Assembly (NCBI GenBank): GCA_013391845.1
Contig: CP058414.1
Location: 1,288,501 to 1,352,500 of the forward strand
Length of the DNA stretch: 64,000 bases
Origin: Pseudoalteromonas shioyasakiensis
GTDB lineage: Bacteria; Pseudomonadota; Gammaproteobacteria; Enterobacterales; Alteromonadaceae
Direction: 5' to 3'
This document shows, one piece after another, positions 8,378-16,818 of the stretch. A program made the translations under genes and the position numbers. Position 1 is the first letter of the stretch. Every line of letters begins with the position of its first letter. The notes beneath the pieces were generated by a model, which worked only from the letters and a program-made list of their open reading frames with translations, ran no database searches and had not been told where the DNA came from.

Positions 8378-8940
8378 CTGATCCCCAGTTACTTCCGCTA
8401 GGTGATAGTTATCATCAGCTTGCCAGTGAATTTCGTAACAAGCTTGCTGGGCAATGCTCTATAAAACGTTGCGCTAAAGGTGATGTTTTATTACAACAAG
8501 GCGACGAACAAGATGCTGGTTACTTAATTGTGTCTGGGGTGCTTGGCGCATTACATGCATCATCACAAGGCGTGCAAAAGTGTAAAGAGTTTTACTTTCA
8601 AGATGAATTTGCACTGCTTTATGGTAATTGGTTAACTAAAACCCCTGCGCTTTACCAACTTAAAGTAATACGTGATGCTGAGCTTATTAAGGTGCCTTTA
8701 GTTTTACTCGAGAGAGCCGACTGGCAAGCAATCAAACATAACCTGATTAGTCAGCAGCTACTATTTAAAGAAGCAAAAGAAGCATTTTTATTACTGAATA
8801 CGCCAGAGCAGCGTTATCAATATTTACGGGATCAAAAACCGCACTGGCTTGAACAACTGAGTTTAAACGAAGTTGCTATGTATTTAGGGATCTCAGCTAT
8901 TTCTTTATCACGAATTAGGCGGCGTCTTAACTTAAGTTAA
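8374..8940 (+). CDS. Crp/Fnr-family transcriptional regulator
   Basis: About 188 residues with an N-terminal cyclic-nucleotide-binding fold (KGDVLLQQGDEQDAGYLIVSGVLGA) and a short C-terminal helix-turn-helix (LSLNEVAMYLGISAISLSRIRRRLN). The cNMP pocket lacks the canonical RxS arginine as far as I can see, so cAMP binding is doubtful. Members of this group often sense other signals. The TTG at 8374 overlaps the preceding stop (TTGA) with AAGG nine bases upstream; TTG at 8365 is an alternative. Translational coupling to the nitronate monooxygenase suggests it may regulate that gene. Confidence 0.85.
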   Translation: MTDPQLLPLGDSYHQLASEFRNKLAGQCSIKRCAKGDVLLQQGDEQDAGYLIVSGVLGALHASSQGVQKCKEFYFQDEFALLYGNWLTKTPALYQLKVIRDAELIKVPLVLLERADWQAIKHNLISQQLLFKEAKEAFLLLNTPEQRYQYLRDQKPHWLEQLSLNEVAMYLGISAISLSRIRRRLNLS

Positions 8941-8989
8941 GGCGCAGCAAAACAGTGAACATTACACTGCTGATTTTTCAGGAGTCGTT

Positions 8990-9496
8990 ATGTTTATTTT
9001 ATCTCAATGCTTAGTGGCCATTGCCACATTACTCGATTTGGCTTCATTTCAGTTTAAACAAAGACAAGCAATTTTAGCTTGTTTGTTTAGCTCTGTTTTA
9101 CTCACATCTGTGCACTTTATGCTGCTCGATAACTTAAGTGCAGCATGTTTAATGCTGATCGCAGCACTACGTTATGGTTACTTTATTTTTGCGCGCAAAA
9201 CTTGGGTGATGATTGCATTTATGCTTTTGAGCATAAGCGCAGTGCTATTTACTTGGCACACTTGGGTGAGTTTTATTGCCCTAACAGCGACCTTAATTCA
9301 GACTTATGCTTCGTTTCAGAGTAAAGATTTGTTACTAAGGCTTTTTATGCTCTTAGGTACACTATGTTGGTTAACACATAATGTTCTGATTTTCTCGCCA
9401 GTAGCAGTGGTAATGGAAGCAGTGTTTTTATTGAGTAATTTACTAGGACTTTGGCGTTTTTATATCGCTCCAAAAGCGATGAAAACATGTCAATAG
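8990..9496 (+). CDS. YgjV-family inner-membrane protein
   Basis: 168 residues, almost entirely hydrophobic, with about six predicted membrane helices. Length and pattern match E. coli YgjV, including a paired aromatic C-terminus (LLGLWRFYI), the WLTHN segment and the glutamate-bearing VMEAVFLLSN helix. The function of YgjV is not known. CAGGAG precedes the ATG. It is 49 bases downstream of the Crp-like gene and may share its transcript. Confidence 0.8.
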   Translation: MFILSQCLVAIATLLDLASFQFKQRQAILACLFSSVLLTSVHFMLLDNLSAACLMLIAALRYGYFIFARKTWVMIAFMLLSISAVLFTWHTWVSFIALTATLIQTYASFQSKDLLLRLFMLLGTLCWLTHNVLIFSPVAVVMEAVFLLSNLLGLWRFYIAPKAMKTCQ

Positions 9497-9540
9497 ATGC
9501 ATATTCAAAGTGTTACAGCATGCTTTCCATTTAAATAAAA

Positions 9541-10053
9541 CTAAAGCGAGTCAGCAATTCGTTTTAATAAAAAGGTCTCGCGCTGAATTGATAAGCCCTG
9601 TTTATCACTCATTGCCATAGTGGTTTCATTATGTGCTATGGCATCAAAAATATTTACCCATTTAGGGTGCATGCCATTTTGCACTTCGTAATGTTCCATT
9701 TTTGGCTCTGCAAATTCATCGCTTATTTCACAGAAGTAGCAATAAGACTTGATATGAACACAGTCGAAGTCGTCTTTGTACCAAGGCCTGATCTCTTCGT
9801 ATAACCCCAGTGGTCGGTTTACTTGGATGTGTTGTGCGCCTGTTTCTTCACGTAATTCTCGGTGAAGCCCTTGCTCAATGCTTTCGCCTTCATCAACTCC
9901 ACCACCTGGTAGGCTGTAGTCATCATAACGGGCGGTATATAAAAGTAGTATTTGTTCACCCTTTAATACGATAGCGCGCGCAGTGTTACGAATAAATATC
10001 GTGCCATAGTCATTACTTAAACTTGGGTGAATTACTTTTCTTAATAGCTTCAT
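9541..10053 (-). CDS. Nudix hydrolase
   Basis: A 170-residue protein with a complete Nudix box, GGGVDEGESIEQGLHRELREETGA, fitting Gx5Ex7REUxEExGU. The N-terminal half carries IRNTARAIVLKGEQILLLYTARYDDYSLPGG, the usual beta-strand lead-in. The substrate (nucleotide or other diphosphate) cannot be predicted. It converges on the YgjV gene and has no operon partner. Confidence 0.88.
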   Translation of the reverse strand: MKLLRKVIHPSLSNDYGTIFIRNTARAIVLKGEQILLLYTARYDDYSLPGGGVDEGESIEQGLHRELREETGAQHIQVNRPLGLYEEIRPWYKDDFDCVHIKSYCYFCEISDEFAEPKMEHYEVQNGMHPKWVNIFDAIAHNETTMAMSDKQGLSIQRETFLLKRIADSL

Positions 10054-10269
10054 GGGATTACAACTTTAAATTAACGCAAGTACAGCTCAGCTTAATATTG
10101 AATGCGCCATAATAACCTTTTTTTCGCATTTAATTCATTATACTTACCCCAAATTGAAACTAATAAGGTAATATAACTGGAATTAAGAACTATTTAGGTA
10201 TCTAGCGTGTTTGGTTTTCTTTTCGAAAAAAAATTGCGTAGAATGATGAAAAAAGCTTAGGAAATGAAT

Positions 10270-11610
10270 ATGTTGAACGTACTTTTGGTCGATGATGACA
10301 GTGAATTTAGCGATGTAGTTTGTCACATAGTGGAGTTTCTTGGGCATAATATAAATACCGCAGCAAATTTGGCAGAAGCGGAGCAATGGTTTGAAAACAA
10401 CACGTTTGATCATGTCTTTTTAGACTTCATGTTGCCAGATGGCAGCGGCCTTCATTTACTTGAGCATTTAAAAGCAATAGGTCAATCTCCTCGAGTCACA
10501 TTAATTTCAGGGCACCCTTCAGTAAAAGGTAAGCTAGCAGAGATGTGTGAACCTAATGTAGGGCATCTTGTTAAACCTTTACAACGCGAAGATATCGAGC
10601 GTGTACTCAACCCGAAAAAATCAGCCCCTAAGAAAAAAGCAACACCAGCAATAAAACGTCATTTTGGCACTCTGATTGGTGAATCTGAGGTGATGCAGAA
10701 GCTTTATACTATGATTGAGCGTGTTGCAGCCACTTCTGCCAATGTGATGTTGATGGGTGAAAGTGGTGCAGGTAAAGAAGTGGTGGCGCAGGCAATTCAT
10801 AATGCGACTGAGTGTGATGGTCCGTTAGTGGCAACCAACTGTGGTGCATTTTCAAAAGAGCTGATTGGTAGCGAATTGTTCGGTCATGAAAAGGGCGCGT
10901 TTACAGGGGCTATTGCGCGCAAAGAGGGTGTATTTGAACAAGCTGCTGGTGGTACTTTGTTTTTAGATGAAGTCACCGAAATGCCGATTGATATGCAACC
11001 AAACTTACTACGCGTTCTTGAAAGCAAAAAAGTAACCCGAGTGGGTGGCACCAAAGAGCAAGCAGTGAATTGCCGTGTTATTTCTGCTACCAACCGCACC
11101 TTAACCGACCTTGCGCAAAACAATGTTATTCGTGAAGATATTTATTTTCGTTTAGCGGTATTCCCCATTGATATTCCACCGCTACGTGAGCGAAAAGAAG
11201 ATATTCCACTGCTCGCCAATGCCTTTTTAGAGCAACTCAATGAAGAAAACGGCACCGACTTTAAATGGCAAGCAGCGCAAATCAAAGAGCTAGAAGGGCA
11301 TGATTGGCCTGGTAACGTGCGTGAGCTTCGCCACGCTATTCATCGGGCTTTTATTATGAGTGACCCTAAAGGGGCAGCTATTACCTTGCCTGAATCATTA
11401 GAGTCTCCGTTCTCTAAAGTGAATAAAGAGAGCCAAGCAAATCAAGTTGTTGCAGGGCAAACTATTGAAGAAGTTGAAAAAGAATTGATCCACGCTACTT
11501 TAGATAAAGTACAAGGTAATAAGACGATTGCAGCACAAATGCTGGGGATCAGTACTAAAACTCTTTATAACCGTTTAAATGCTTATGGAGGCATTGGCGA
11601 ATATAAATAA
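10270..11610 (+). CDS. Sigma-54-dependent response regulator (NtrC type)
   Basis: A 446-residue activator. A receiver domain (residues 1-120, phospho-acceptor Asp52 in HVFLDFMLPDG) is followed by a charged linker with PKKSAPKKKA. The AAA+ domain (about 135-365) has Walker A GESGAGKE, the sigma-54 contact loop GAFTGA (in ELFGHEKGAFTGA) and Walker B TLFLDE. The end is a Fis-type helix-turn-helix (NKTIAAQMLGISTKTLYNRL). Phosphorylation should trigger ATP-driven opening of sigma-54 promoters. AGGA seven bases upstream favours the ATG at 10270 over the one at 10264. It heads the signalling operon reading through to 15812; its target genes are not shown. Confidence 0.93.
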   Translation: MLNVLLVDDDSEFSDVVCHIVEFLGHNINTAANLAEAEQWFENNTFDHVFLDFMLPDGSGLHLLEHLKAIGQSPRVTLISGHPSVKGKLAEMCEPNVGHLVKPLQREDIERVLNPKKSAPKKKATPAIKRHFGTLIGESEVMQKLYTMIERVAATSANVMLMGESGAGKEVVAQAIHNATECDGPLVATNCGAFSKELIGSELFGHEKGAFTGAIARKEGVFEQAAGGTLFLDEVTEMPIDMQPNLLRVLESKKVTRVGGTKEQAVNCRVISATNRTLTDLAQNNVIREDIYFRLAVFPIDIPPLRERKEDIPLLANAFLEQLNEENGTDFKWQAAQIKELEGHDWPGNVRELRHAIHRAFIMSDPKGAAITLPESLESPFSKVNKESQANQVVAGQTIEEVEKELIHATLDKVQGNKTIAAQMLGISTKTLYNRLNAYGGIGEYK

Positions 11611-11622
11611 CAAAGGATGGCT

Positions 11623-11832
11623 ATGAATAATAACGAGTCTTTACGAAAAATGGTGCACGACGCTCGTGCGCCGCTAAACCGTATTTCAATGAATGCAGAG
11701 TTAGTTAAGCTCGTATTAGAAAATGATATGCCAAAGCAAAAAGCACTTGAGGCATTAAATAAAATAATAGCTAATTGCCAGCAGTGTAGTGAGCACTTAC
11801 AAGAAATAAGTGACACTCACGGGGCTGACTAA
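11623..11832 (+). CDS. Tiny stand-alone histidine-kinase dimerisation (DHp/HisKA-like) protein
   Basis: 69 residues. The sequence MVHDARAPLNRISMNAELVKLV (split here for length: MVHDARAPLN, RISMNAELVKLV) looks like the H-box helix of a histidine kinase (compare SHELRTPLN...), with His12 in the phospho-acceptor position. A second helix, KALEALNKIIANCQQCSEHLQEI, follows. There is no ATPase domain. AAAGGA precedes the ATG at 11623. It lies 12 bases after the sigma-54 activator and 22 before the CHASE3 kinase, so it is almost certainly co-transcribed. It could be a phosphotransfer shuttle, a dimerisation decoy, or the remnant of a kinase. The family call is mine from motif similarity. Confidence 0.65.
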   Translation: MNNNESLRKMVHDARAPLNRISMNAELVKLVLENDMPKQKALEALNKIIANCQQCSEHLQEISDTHGAD

Positions 11833-11854
11833 GCACTCATAGATTAGGAAGTAA

Positions 11855-13333
11855 ATGCACAAACAAAAAGGAAAAATAGCGATCAATTGGGCTGGCTTTA
11901 TTGCCGTGGTGCTCTGTATCGTGGTGGCTAACGCTTTTTTAGCTATTGATAGTATTCGCTCGCTCACTGAAACACAAAACAGCCTAGATAACACGAACTC
12001 GCTCAATACAGCAATTGAGCGATTACACTTATCTTTGGTGCAAGCTGAATCGGGTCAACGTGGTTATTTACTCACTGATCGTGAAGATTACTTAATGCCT
12101 TACAATGATGCAATTGCCTCGATGCAAGCACAGATAATGCTTGTGAAAAGTTTGCATTCAGAAATACCGGGTCAGGCAGATCGCATTGCTCGTTTTCTTT
12201 ACTTAGTAAATGACAAAATTGCGGTAATGACTAAAACGACCGATCTGGCTTTAGCCAATAAAGACGTTAAGGCTCGTAGTTTGTTATTAACTAACCAAGG
12301 TCGCGACTTATATAAAGAAATTCGCCTAGCAGTTGATGAAATTCAAATGCGTGAGCTTAATTTCAAGATAGAGCAGTTCACTAAACTCTCGCAAATAAAA
12401 GACGATGCTAAGTTAACATTTGCAATTACAGCTGTTACTAGCACTTTATTAATTATTGGTATGTTCTTGTTAACACGTATCAATTTGCGTAACCAAGCCA
12501 AGTACCGAGCTGAACTTGAAAATCAAAATGAGAACCTAGCGGCAAAAGTAGCAGAGCGCACCCAAGAGCTGACCATCTATTCAGATGAATTAAGCCGCTC
12601 AAATCGAGAGCTTGAAGAATTTGCTTTTGTTGCAAGTCATGACTTACAAGAGCCACTGCGAAAGATTCAAGCTTTTAGTGACCGCCTTGAAAAAATGTTT
12701 AAAGATGATCTCGGTGAAAAAGGCATTGATTATATTAATCGCATGAAAAACGCAGCCCAGCGAATGTCTAATTTAATTAATGATTTGCTTGAATTCTCAC
12801 GAGTAACGACTCGGGGCAAAGACTTTACTGATACTGACTTAAATGAGGTTGTTGCAGAAGTACTTGATGATCTTGAAATCGCGGTTAATGAATCTGAAAC
12901 CACTGTTAATCTCGATACGTTACCGCACATTCAAGCTGATCCAAGCCAAATGCTGCAATTATTCTTAAACATTCTGTCTAATGCAGTGAAGTTTAGGCGT
13001 GAAAATGTGCCGCCTGTAATCAACATTAGTTACCAGCGAACCAAAGAGTTTAGTCAAGTTCATAACGCAGAGGTAGAGTGGGAAATAATTACTATTTCAG
13101 ACAACGGAATTGGCTTTTCTGAAGAGTACCTAGAAAAAATATTTGTACCATTCCAGCGTTTGCATGGTCGCTCTCAATATAAGGGCACAGGCATAGGCCT
13201 ATCAGTTTGTCGCCGAATCGTTGAACGCCATGGTGGAGAAATCACGGCGAATAGTCGCGTTAATGAAGGTGCAAGCTTTACAATTAAATTACCTGTGGAA
13301 ACATCGCTTTTCACACTACAAGGAGAGGCGTAA
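11855..13333 (+). CDS. CHASE3-domain sensor histidine kinase
   Basis: A 492-residue inner-membrane kinase: membrane helix at about 10-30, a periplasmic CHASE3-type helical sensor (about 35-185, with the typical ESGQRGYLLT and KELRL-like segments), a second membrane helix near 190-210, then a coiled coil. The HisKA domain follows (EFAFVASHDLQEPLRKI, phospho-acceptor His262), then a HATPase domain with N, G1 (DNGIGF) and G2 (GTGIGL) boxes. This HDLQEPLRK form is typical of phytochrome-like and Rcp1-linked kinases, which pair with single receivers like the next gene. The stop codon overlaps the start of that gene (TAATG), so the two are translationally coupled. Confidence 0.92.
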   Translation: MHKQKGKIAINWAGFIAVVLCIVVANAFLAIDSIRSLTETQNSLDNTNSLNTAIERLHLSLVQAESGQRGYLLTDREDYLMPYNDAIASMQAQIMLVKSLHSEIPGQADRIARFLYLVNDKIAVMTKTTDLALANKDVKARSLLLTNQGRDLYKEIRLAVDEIQMRELNFKIEQFTKLSQIKDDAKLTFAITAVTSTLLIIGMFLLTRINLRNQAKYRAELENQNENLAAKVAERTQELTIYSDELSRSNRELEEFAFVASHDLQEPLRKIQAFSDRLEKMFKDDLGEKGIDYINRMKNAAQRMSNLINDLLEFSRVTTRGKDFTDTDLNEVVAEVLDDLEIAVNESETTVNLDTLPHIQADPSQMLQLFLNILSNAVKFRRENVPPVINISYQRTKEFSQVHNAEVEWEIITISDNGIGFSEEYLEKIFVPFQRLHGRSQYKGTGIGLSVCRRIVERHGGEITANSRVNEGASFTIKLPVETSLFTLQGEA

Positions 13334-13794
13334 TGCCACTTAATAAAGTTAAACCAATTACTATTTTAATGGCTGACGACGACGAAGATGATCGTTTATT
13401 AACCCAAGATGCATTGGCCGAAAGCCGTGTATTGAACGAGCTATTTTTTGTTGAAGATGGTGTAGAGCTGCTTGAATATCTTGAGCGTAAAGGCAAATTT
13501 AGTGAAAAAGAAAAATCGCCACGTCCGGGCTTGATTTTACTTGATTTAAATATGCCGCGCATGGACGGTCGAGAAGCGCTCCAAGCAATCAAAGCGAACC
13601 CTAACTTGAAGGGCATTCCGGTTGTTATTTTAACCACATCAAAACAAGAAGAAGATATGGTTAGAGGCTATGACTTAGGCGCTGCATCATACATCACGAA
13701 ACCGGTTACTTTTGAAGGTTTAGTCGAATTGATGCAAACACTAGGAAAATACTGGGTAGAGTTTGTAGAGCTGCCAACATCACGAAACGATTAA
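13333..13794 (+). CDS. Stand-alone response regulator, Rcp1 type
   Basis: 153 residues, a single receiver domain with the acid cluster ADDDEDDR, phospho-acceptor Asp71 in LILLDLNMPRMDG, the Thr switch in VVILTTSKQ and the Lys in YITKPVT. The insert between the second and third helices (ERKGKFSEKEKSPRPG) is typical of Rcp1-like receivers that partner CHASE3 or phytochrome kinases. There is no output domain. Its start overlaps the kinase stop, which strongly suggests it is the kinase's direct partner. Confidence 0.93.
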   Translation: MPLNKVKPITILMADDDEDDRLLTQDALAESRVLNELFFVEDGVELLEYLERKGKFSEKEKSPRPGLILLDLNMPRMDGREALQAIKANPNLKGIPVVILTTSKQEEDMVRGYDLGAASYITKPVTFEGLVELMQTLGKYWVEFVELPTSRND

Positions 13795-13844
13795 TTTCGA
13801 TTAGCGACAATACTTAATTAAGCTAATTGGCATAAGGAGCCAGA

Positions 13845-15812
13845 ATGTTAGATAAGGTAACCCGATTACTCTTAGTAGAAGACGATGAAGATGACTATAT
13901 TCTCACCTGCGACTACCTAGAACAATTAGGTTCCCATACATTCGATGTTGAGTGGTTAAGCTGCCCAGAGCAAGCCATTAGTGTGCTTAGCGAAAACAAG
14001 CATGATATTTGTTTGTTAGATTATCGCTTAGGCGCCTCTGATGGCTTAGAAGTGCTGAAACGGGCCGTTGATAACGGTTTTCGCGGTCCGATTATTATGC
14101 TGACAGGGCAATCTGATGAAGCTCTCGATTCTGCAGCGCTTGATGCTGGTGCGGTTGATTATCTTGTCAAGAGTGAGATGAACTCTAGCCGCTTTGCCCG
14201 TGCTATTCGTTATGCTTTAGCTCGCCGAGATGTTGAAGATGAGCGTGTAGAGCGCTTAAAAGCCGAAGCAGAAAACCGCTCTAAAGACCGCTTCTTGGCA
14301 CATTTAAGTCATGAGTTACGTACACCATTGTCATCCATCTTGGGTTACACTGAGTTACTCATGCACAGCGATAAAAATCTACATGCCCAAAATGAGTTGA
14401 GCGTGATTTATAGAAATGGTAAGCACTTATTGAGCTTACTCAATGATGTCCTCGACCTATCAAAAATAGCTGCTGATAAACTTGAACTAAACTGCTGTGA
14501 TGTCAATTTAGATAGTTTAATGACTGATGTTTATACCCTAATGCGTGTCTCAGCGCTTGATAAAGGCTTAACTCTTAATTTTGAGTCACAACAGGCACTA
14601 CCTCTAGTGATCAATACCGATGCTACTCGGTTGCGCCAAATTCTAATTAACATCATTAATAATGCTATTAAGTTTACTAACCAAGGTGAAATTACCGTTC
14701 GTGCTTGGACTGCTTGGGTCCAGGAGCGTGAAATGCTGTTTTTTAGCATTAAAGATACAGGCTTAGGTATTCCAGCAGAAAAACAAGCATTGATATTTAA
14801 GCCATTTGAACAAATTGCTGATGTTGAATCCCGAGATGTGGGAGGAGCAGGGCTTGGCCTTGCAATTTGTTCAGAACTACTGAGCCGTATGCAAGGCAGT
14901 ATTGAACTTGAGTCAACCCAAGGCGTGGGCTCAGAGTTTACTCTTTCTATTTACCCTGGCAACATTCGAGATATTGAACGCCAAGTACTTCGCTTTGATT
15001 CAAACCCAGATTTTCAGCAAAAACTAACCACGCTTAAAACAAGTGGGCGGGTATTAGTGGTAGACGACCTAAAAGATTTACGCAATCTGGTTGGTCATAT
15101 GATCACCAGTACTGGCGCAGAAGTAGAATATGCAGAAAACGGTAAACAAGCGATTGAAAAAGTAGCTAATGCAGAGCAAGCAGGTAAGCCTTTTGATATA
15201 GTATTTATTGATTTGCATATGCCCGTTATGGGTGGCAAAGAAGCCACTATTGAGCTTCGCAAAATGGGTTATCAAGGACCCATTATTGCCCTCACCGCCG
15301 CCACTATGAAAGGGGTGAAAACAGAATTAAGTGCGCTTGGCTTTAACGATATGATTGCAAAACCTGTTGATGCTGGGTTGCTTTACCAAGTGCTAAATCA
15401 TTATATTTGCGAAGGTAAAACTGAACCTGTGGTTGAGCAAGATGACAGCCCTGAAATGACCATACAGAGCACTCGCTATTTATTGGTGGAAGATGACAGT
15501 GATGCGGCGCAAATCACTCAGTTATTGCTTGAAAGTTTAGGTGTTGAAACGGTAATAGCACCAAACTGTGTTGCGTGTCTTGCGACACTCAAAGACGATC
15601 AAAACTTTGATAAAGTCTTACTCGACATGCACTTGCCAGATGGTGAAGGCCTTGATTTAGCAAGCGAAATTAAACAGCGCCACCCTAACTTAAAGTTAGT
15701 TATTGTTAGTGGCGCAGAGCCAGAGCCTAAAAAAATCGAACCTCTTGAGATTGAGCAAGTCCTCTTAAAGCCGATTAATCTTGGCTTGTTATCAGAGCTT
15801 ATTGACAGCTAA
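13845..15812 (+). CDS. Hybrid histidine kinase, receiver-HisKA-HATPase-receiver-receiver
   Basis: 655 residues, soluble (no membrane helix). Domain order: receiver 1 (about 5-125, Asp59 in CLLDYRLG), HisKA (FLAHLSHELRTPLSSI, His156), HATPase (about 255-370, DTGLGIP and GAGLGL boxes), receiver 2 (about 400-515, Asp456 in FIDLHMPVMGG) and receiver 3 (about 535-655, Asp594 in VLLDMHLPDG). With no sensor domain, the N-terminal receiver probably takes phosphate from the upstream CHASE3 kinase and controls this kinase. It ends the operon and its last 14 bases overlap the convergent LacI gene. Receiver 3 resembles that of the sigma-54 activator (LPDGxGL). Confidence 0.92.
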   Translation: MLDKVTRLLLVEDDEDDYILTCDYLEQLGSHTFDVEWLSCPEQAISVLSENKHDICLLDYRLGASDGLEVLKRAVDNGFRGPIIMLTGQSDEALDSAALDAGAVDYLVKSEMNSSRFARAIRYALARRDVEDERVERLKAEAENRSKDRFLAHLSHELRTPLSSILGYTELLMHSDKNLHAQNELSVIYRNGKHLLSLLNDVLDLSKIAADKLELNCCDVNLDSLMTDVYTLMRVSALDKGLTLNFESQQALPLVINTDATRLRQILINIINNAIKFTNQGEITVRAWTAWVQEREMLFFSIKDTGLGIPAEKQALIFKPFEQIADVESRDVGGAGLGLAICSELLSRMQGSIELESTQGVGSEFTLSIYPGNIRDIERQVLRFDSNPDFQQKLTTLKTSGRVLVVDDLKDLRNLVGHMITSTGAEVEYAENGKQAIEKVANAEQAGKPFDIVFIDLHMPVMGGKEATIELRKMGYQGPIIALTAATMKGVKTELSALGFNDMIAKPVDAGLLYQVLNHYICEGKTEPVVEQDDSPEMTIQSTRYLLVEDDSDAAQITQLLLESLGVETVIAPNCVACLATLKDDQNFDKVLLDMHLPDGEGLDLASEIKQRHPNLKLVIVSGAEPEPKKIEPLEIEQVLLKPINLGLLSELIDS

Positions 15813-16797
15813 TTGAATGCCTAACTACTAGCTCAGGTTCAAATAATGTTTGTAGCGGTGGGGTTTGTTTTTGATAAACATGATTTAACACCCAGTCCGC
15901 TGCCATACGACCCATTTCATCTATTGGGTAGTTAACCGTGGTCAATTGTGGGTAAACATGGCGGGTGAAAAACACGTTATCATAACCCATAATCGATAAT
16001 TGCTTAGGTAAAGTTAAACCTAAATCTCTAGCACTTGCCATGGCACCAACCGCCATTTCATCATTGGCACATATCAAAGCAGTGAAAGGATGCGTTTGTT
16101 GATGAAGGGCTTTTAATCCTTCATAGCCGCTCTCTTCCATAAAATCACCTTGGAATAATAAGTTTTCATCAAACTCAAGGTTAAACTCATGTAGTGCTTG
16201 CTTATGTCCTTCTAGGCGGTCTTTGGCATCTTGTTTCCAAAGAGGCCCGCTGATGTAGGCAATTTTTTTATGACCATGTTCTAAAACATGTTTAGCAGCT
16301 AAATAACCACCTTTGATATTGTTAAGCAGAATACAGCGGTCACTGAGTTCACTGATATAGCGGTTGATCAATACAAAGGGAGTTCGACCTTTACTGAGTT
16401 TAATAAGATACTCGTCGCTAACTGCTTCAACATGCAAAATAAGACCATCGCAATTACGACTAATCAGAAATTCAATGCCTTGTTTTTCGCGTTCTTCATC
16501 ACTGTGACCTGCAGCAATAATCAGGTGTTTGCCTTGATTACGAAAGGTATCTTCAATGCCACTCATCATAGGCCCGTAGAATGGACCTTGTAATTCAGAG
16601 ACCAATAAGCCAACACTGTTAGAGCAATTTGATGCCAATGACTGAGCAATTGAATTAGGTCTATAGCCAAGTTTATCCATTGCAGCAGTGACCTTTTTAC
16701 GGGTGGCATCACTGACATTTGCATTGTTGTTCATTACTCGTGAAACGGTTGCAAGGGAAACACCTGCAAGTTTCGACACCTCATAAATGGTGGCCAT
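15799..16797 (-). CDS. LacI-family regulator of beta-glucoside utilisation
   Basis: A 332-residue repressor. An N-terminal helix-turn-helix (MATIYEVSKLAGVSLATVSRVMNNN in two helices, hinge RPNSIAQSLAS) is followed by a periplasmic-binding-protein-like sugar domain, of the AscG/GalR type. It is the last gene of the minus-strand run GH1-symporter-LacI. AAGGAATAAC precedes the ATG. The four TGTAAGCGCTTACA-type palindromes at 19563, 19622, 30992 and 31045 have the form LacI proteins bind, so they are the probable operators. The effector is likely glucose or a beta-glucoside, inferred from the neighbours. Confidence 0.92.
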   Translation of the reverse strand: MATIYEVSKLAGVSLATVSRVMNNNANVSDATRKKVTAAMDKLGYRPNSIAQSLASNCSNSVGLLVSELQGPFYGPMMSGIEDTFRNQGKHLIIAAGHSDEEREKQGIEFLISRNCDGLILHVEAVSDEYLIKLSKGRTPFVLINRYISELSDRCILLNNIKGGYLAAKHVLEHGHKKIAYISGPLWKQDAKDRLEGHKQALHEFNLEFDENLLFQGDFMEESGYEGLKALHQQTHPFTALICANDEMAVGAMASARDLGLTLPKQLSIMGYDNVFFTRHVYPQLTTVNYPIDEMGRMAADWVLNHVYQKQTPPLQTLFEPELVVRHSISCQ

Positions 16798-16818
16798 GTT
16801 ATTCCTTACTAAACAAAG

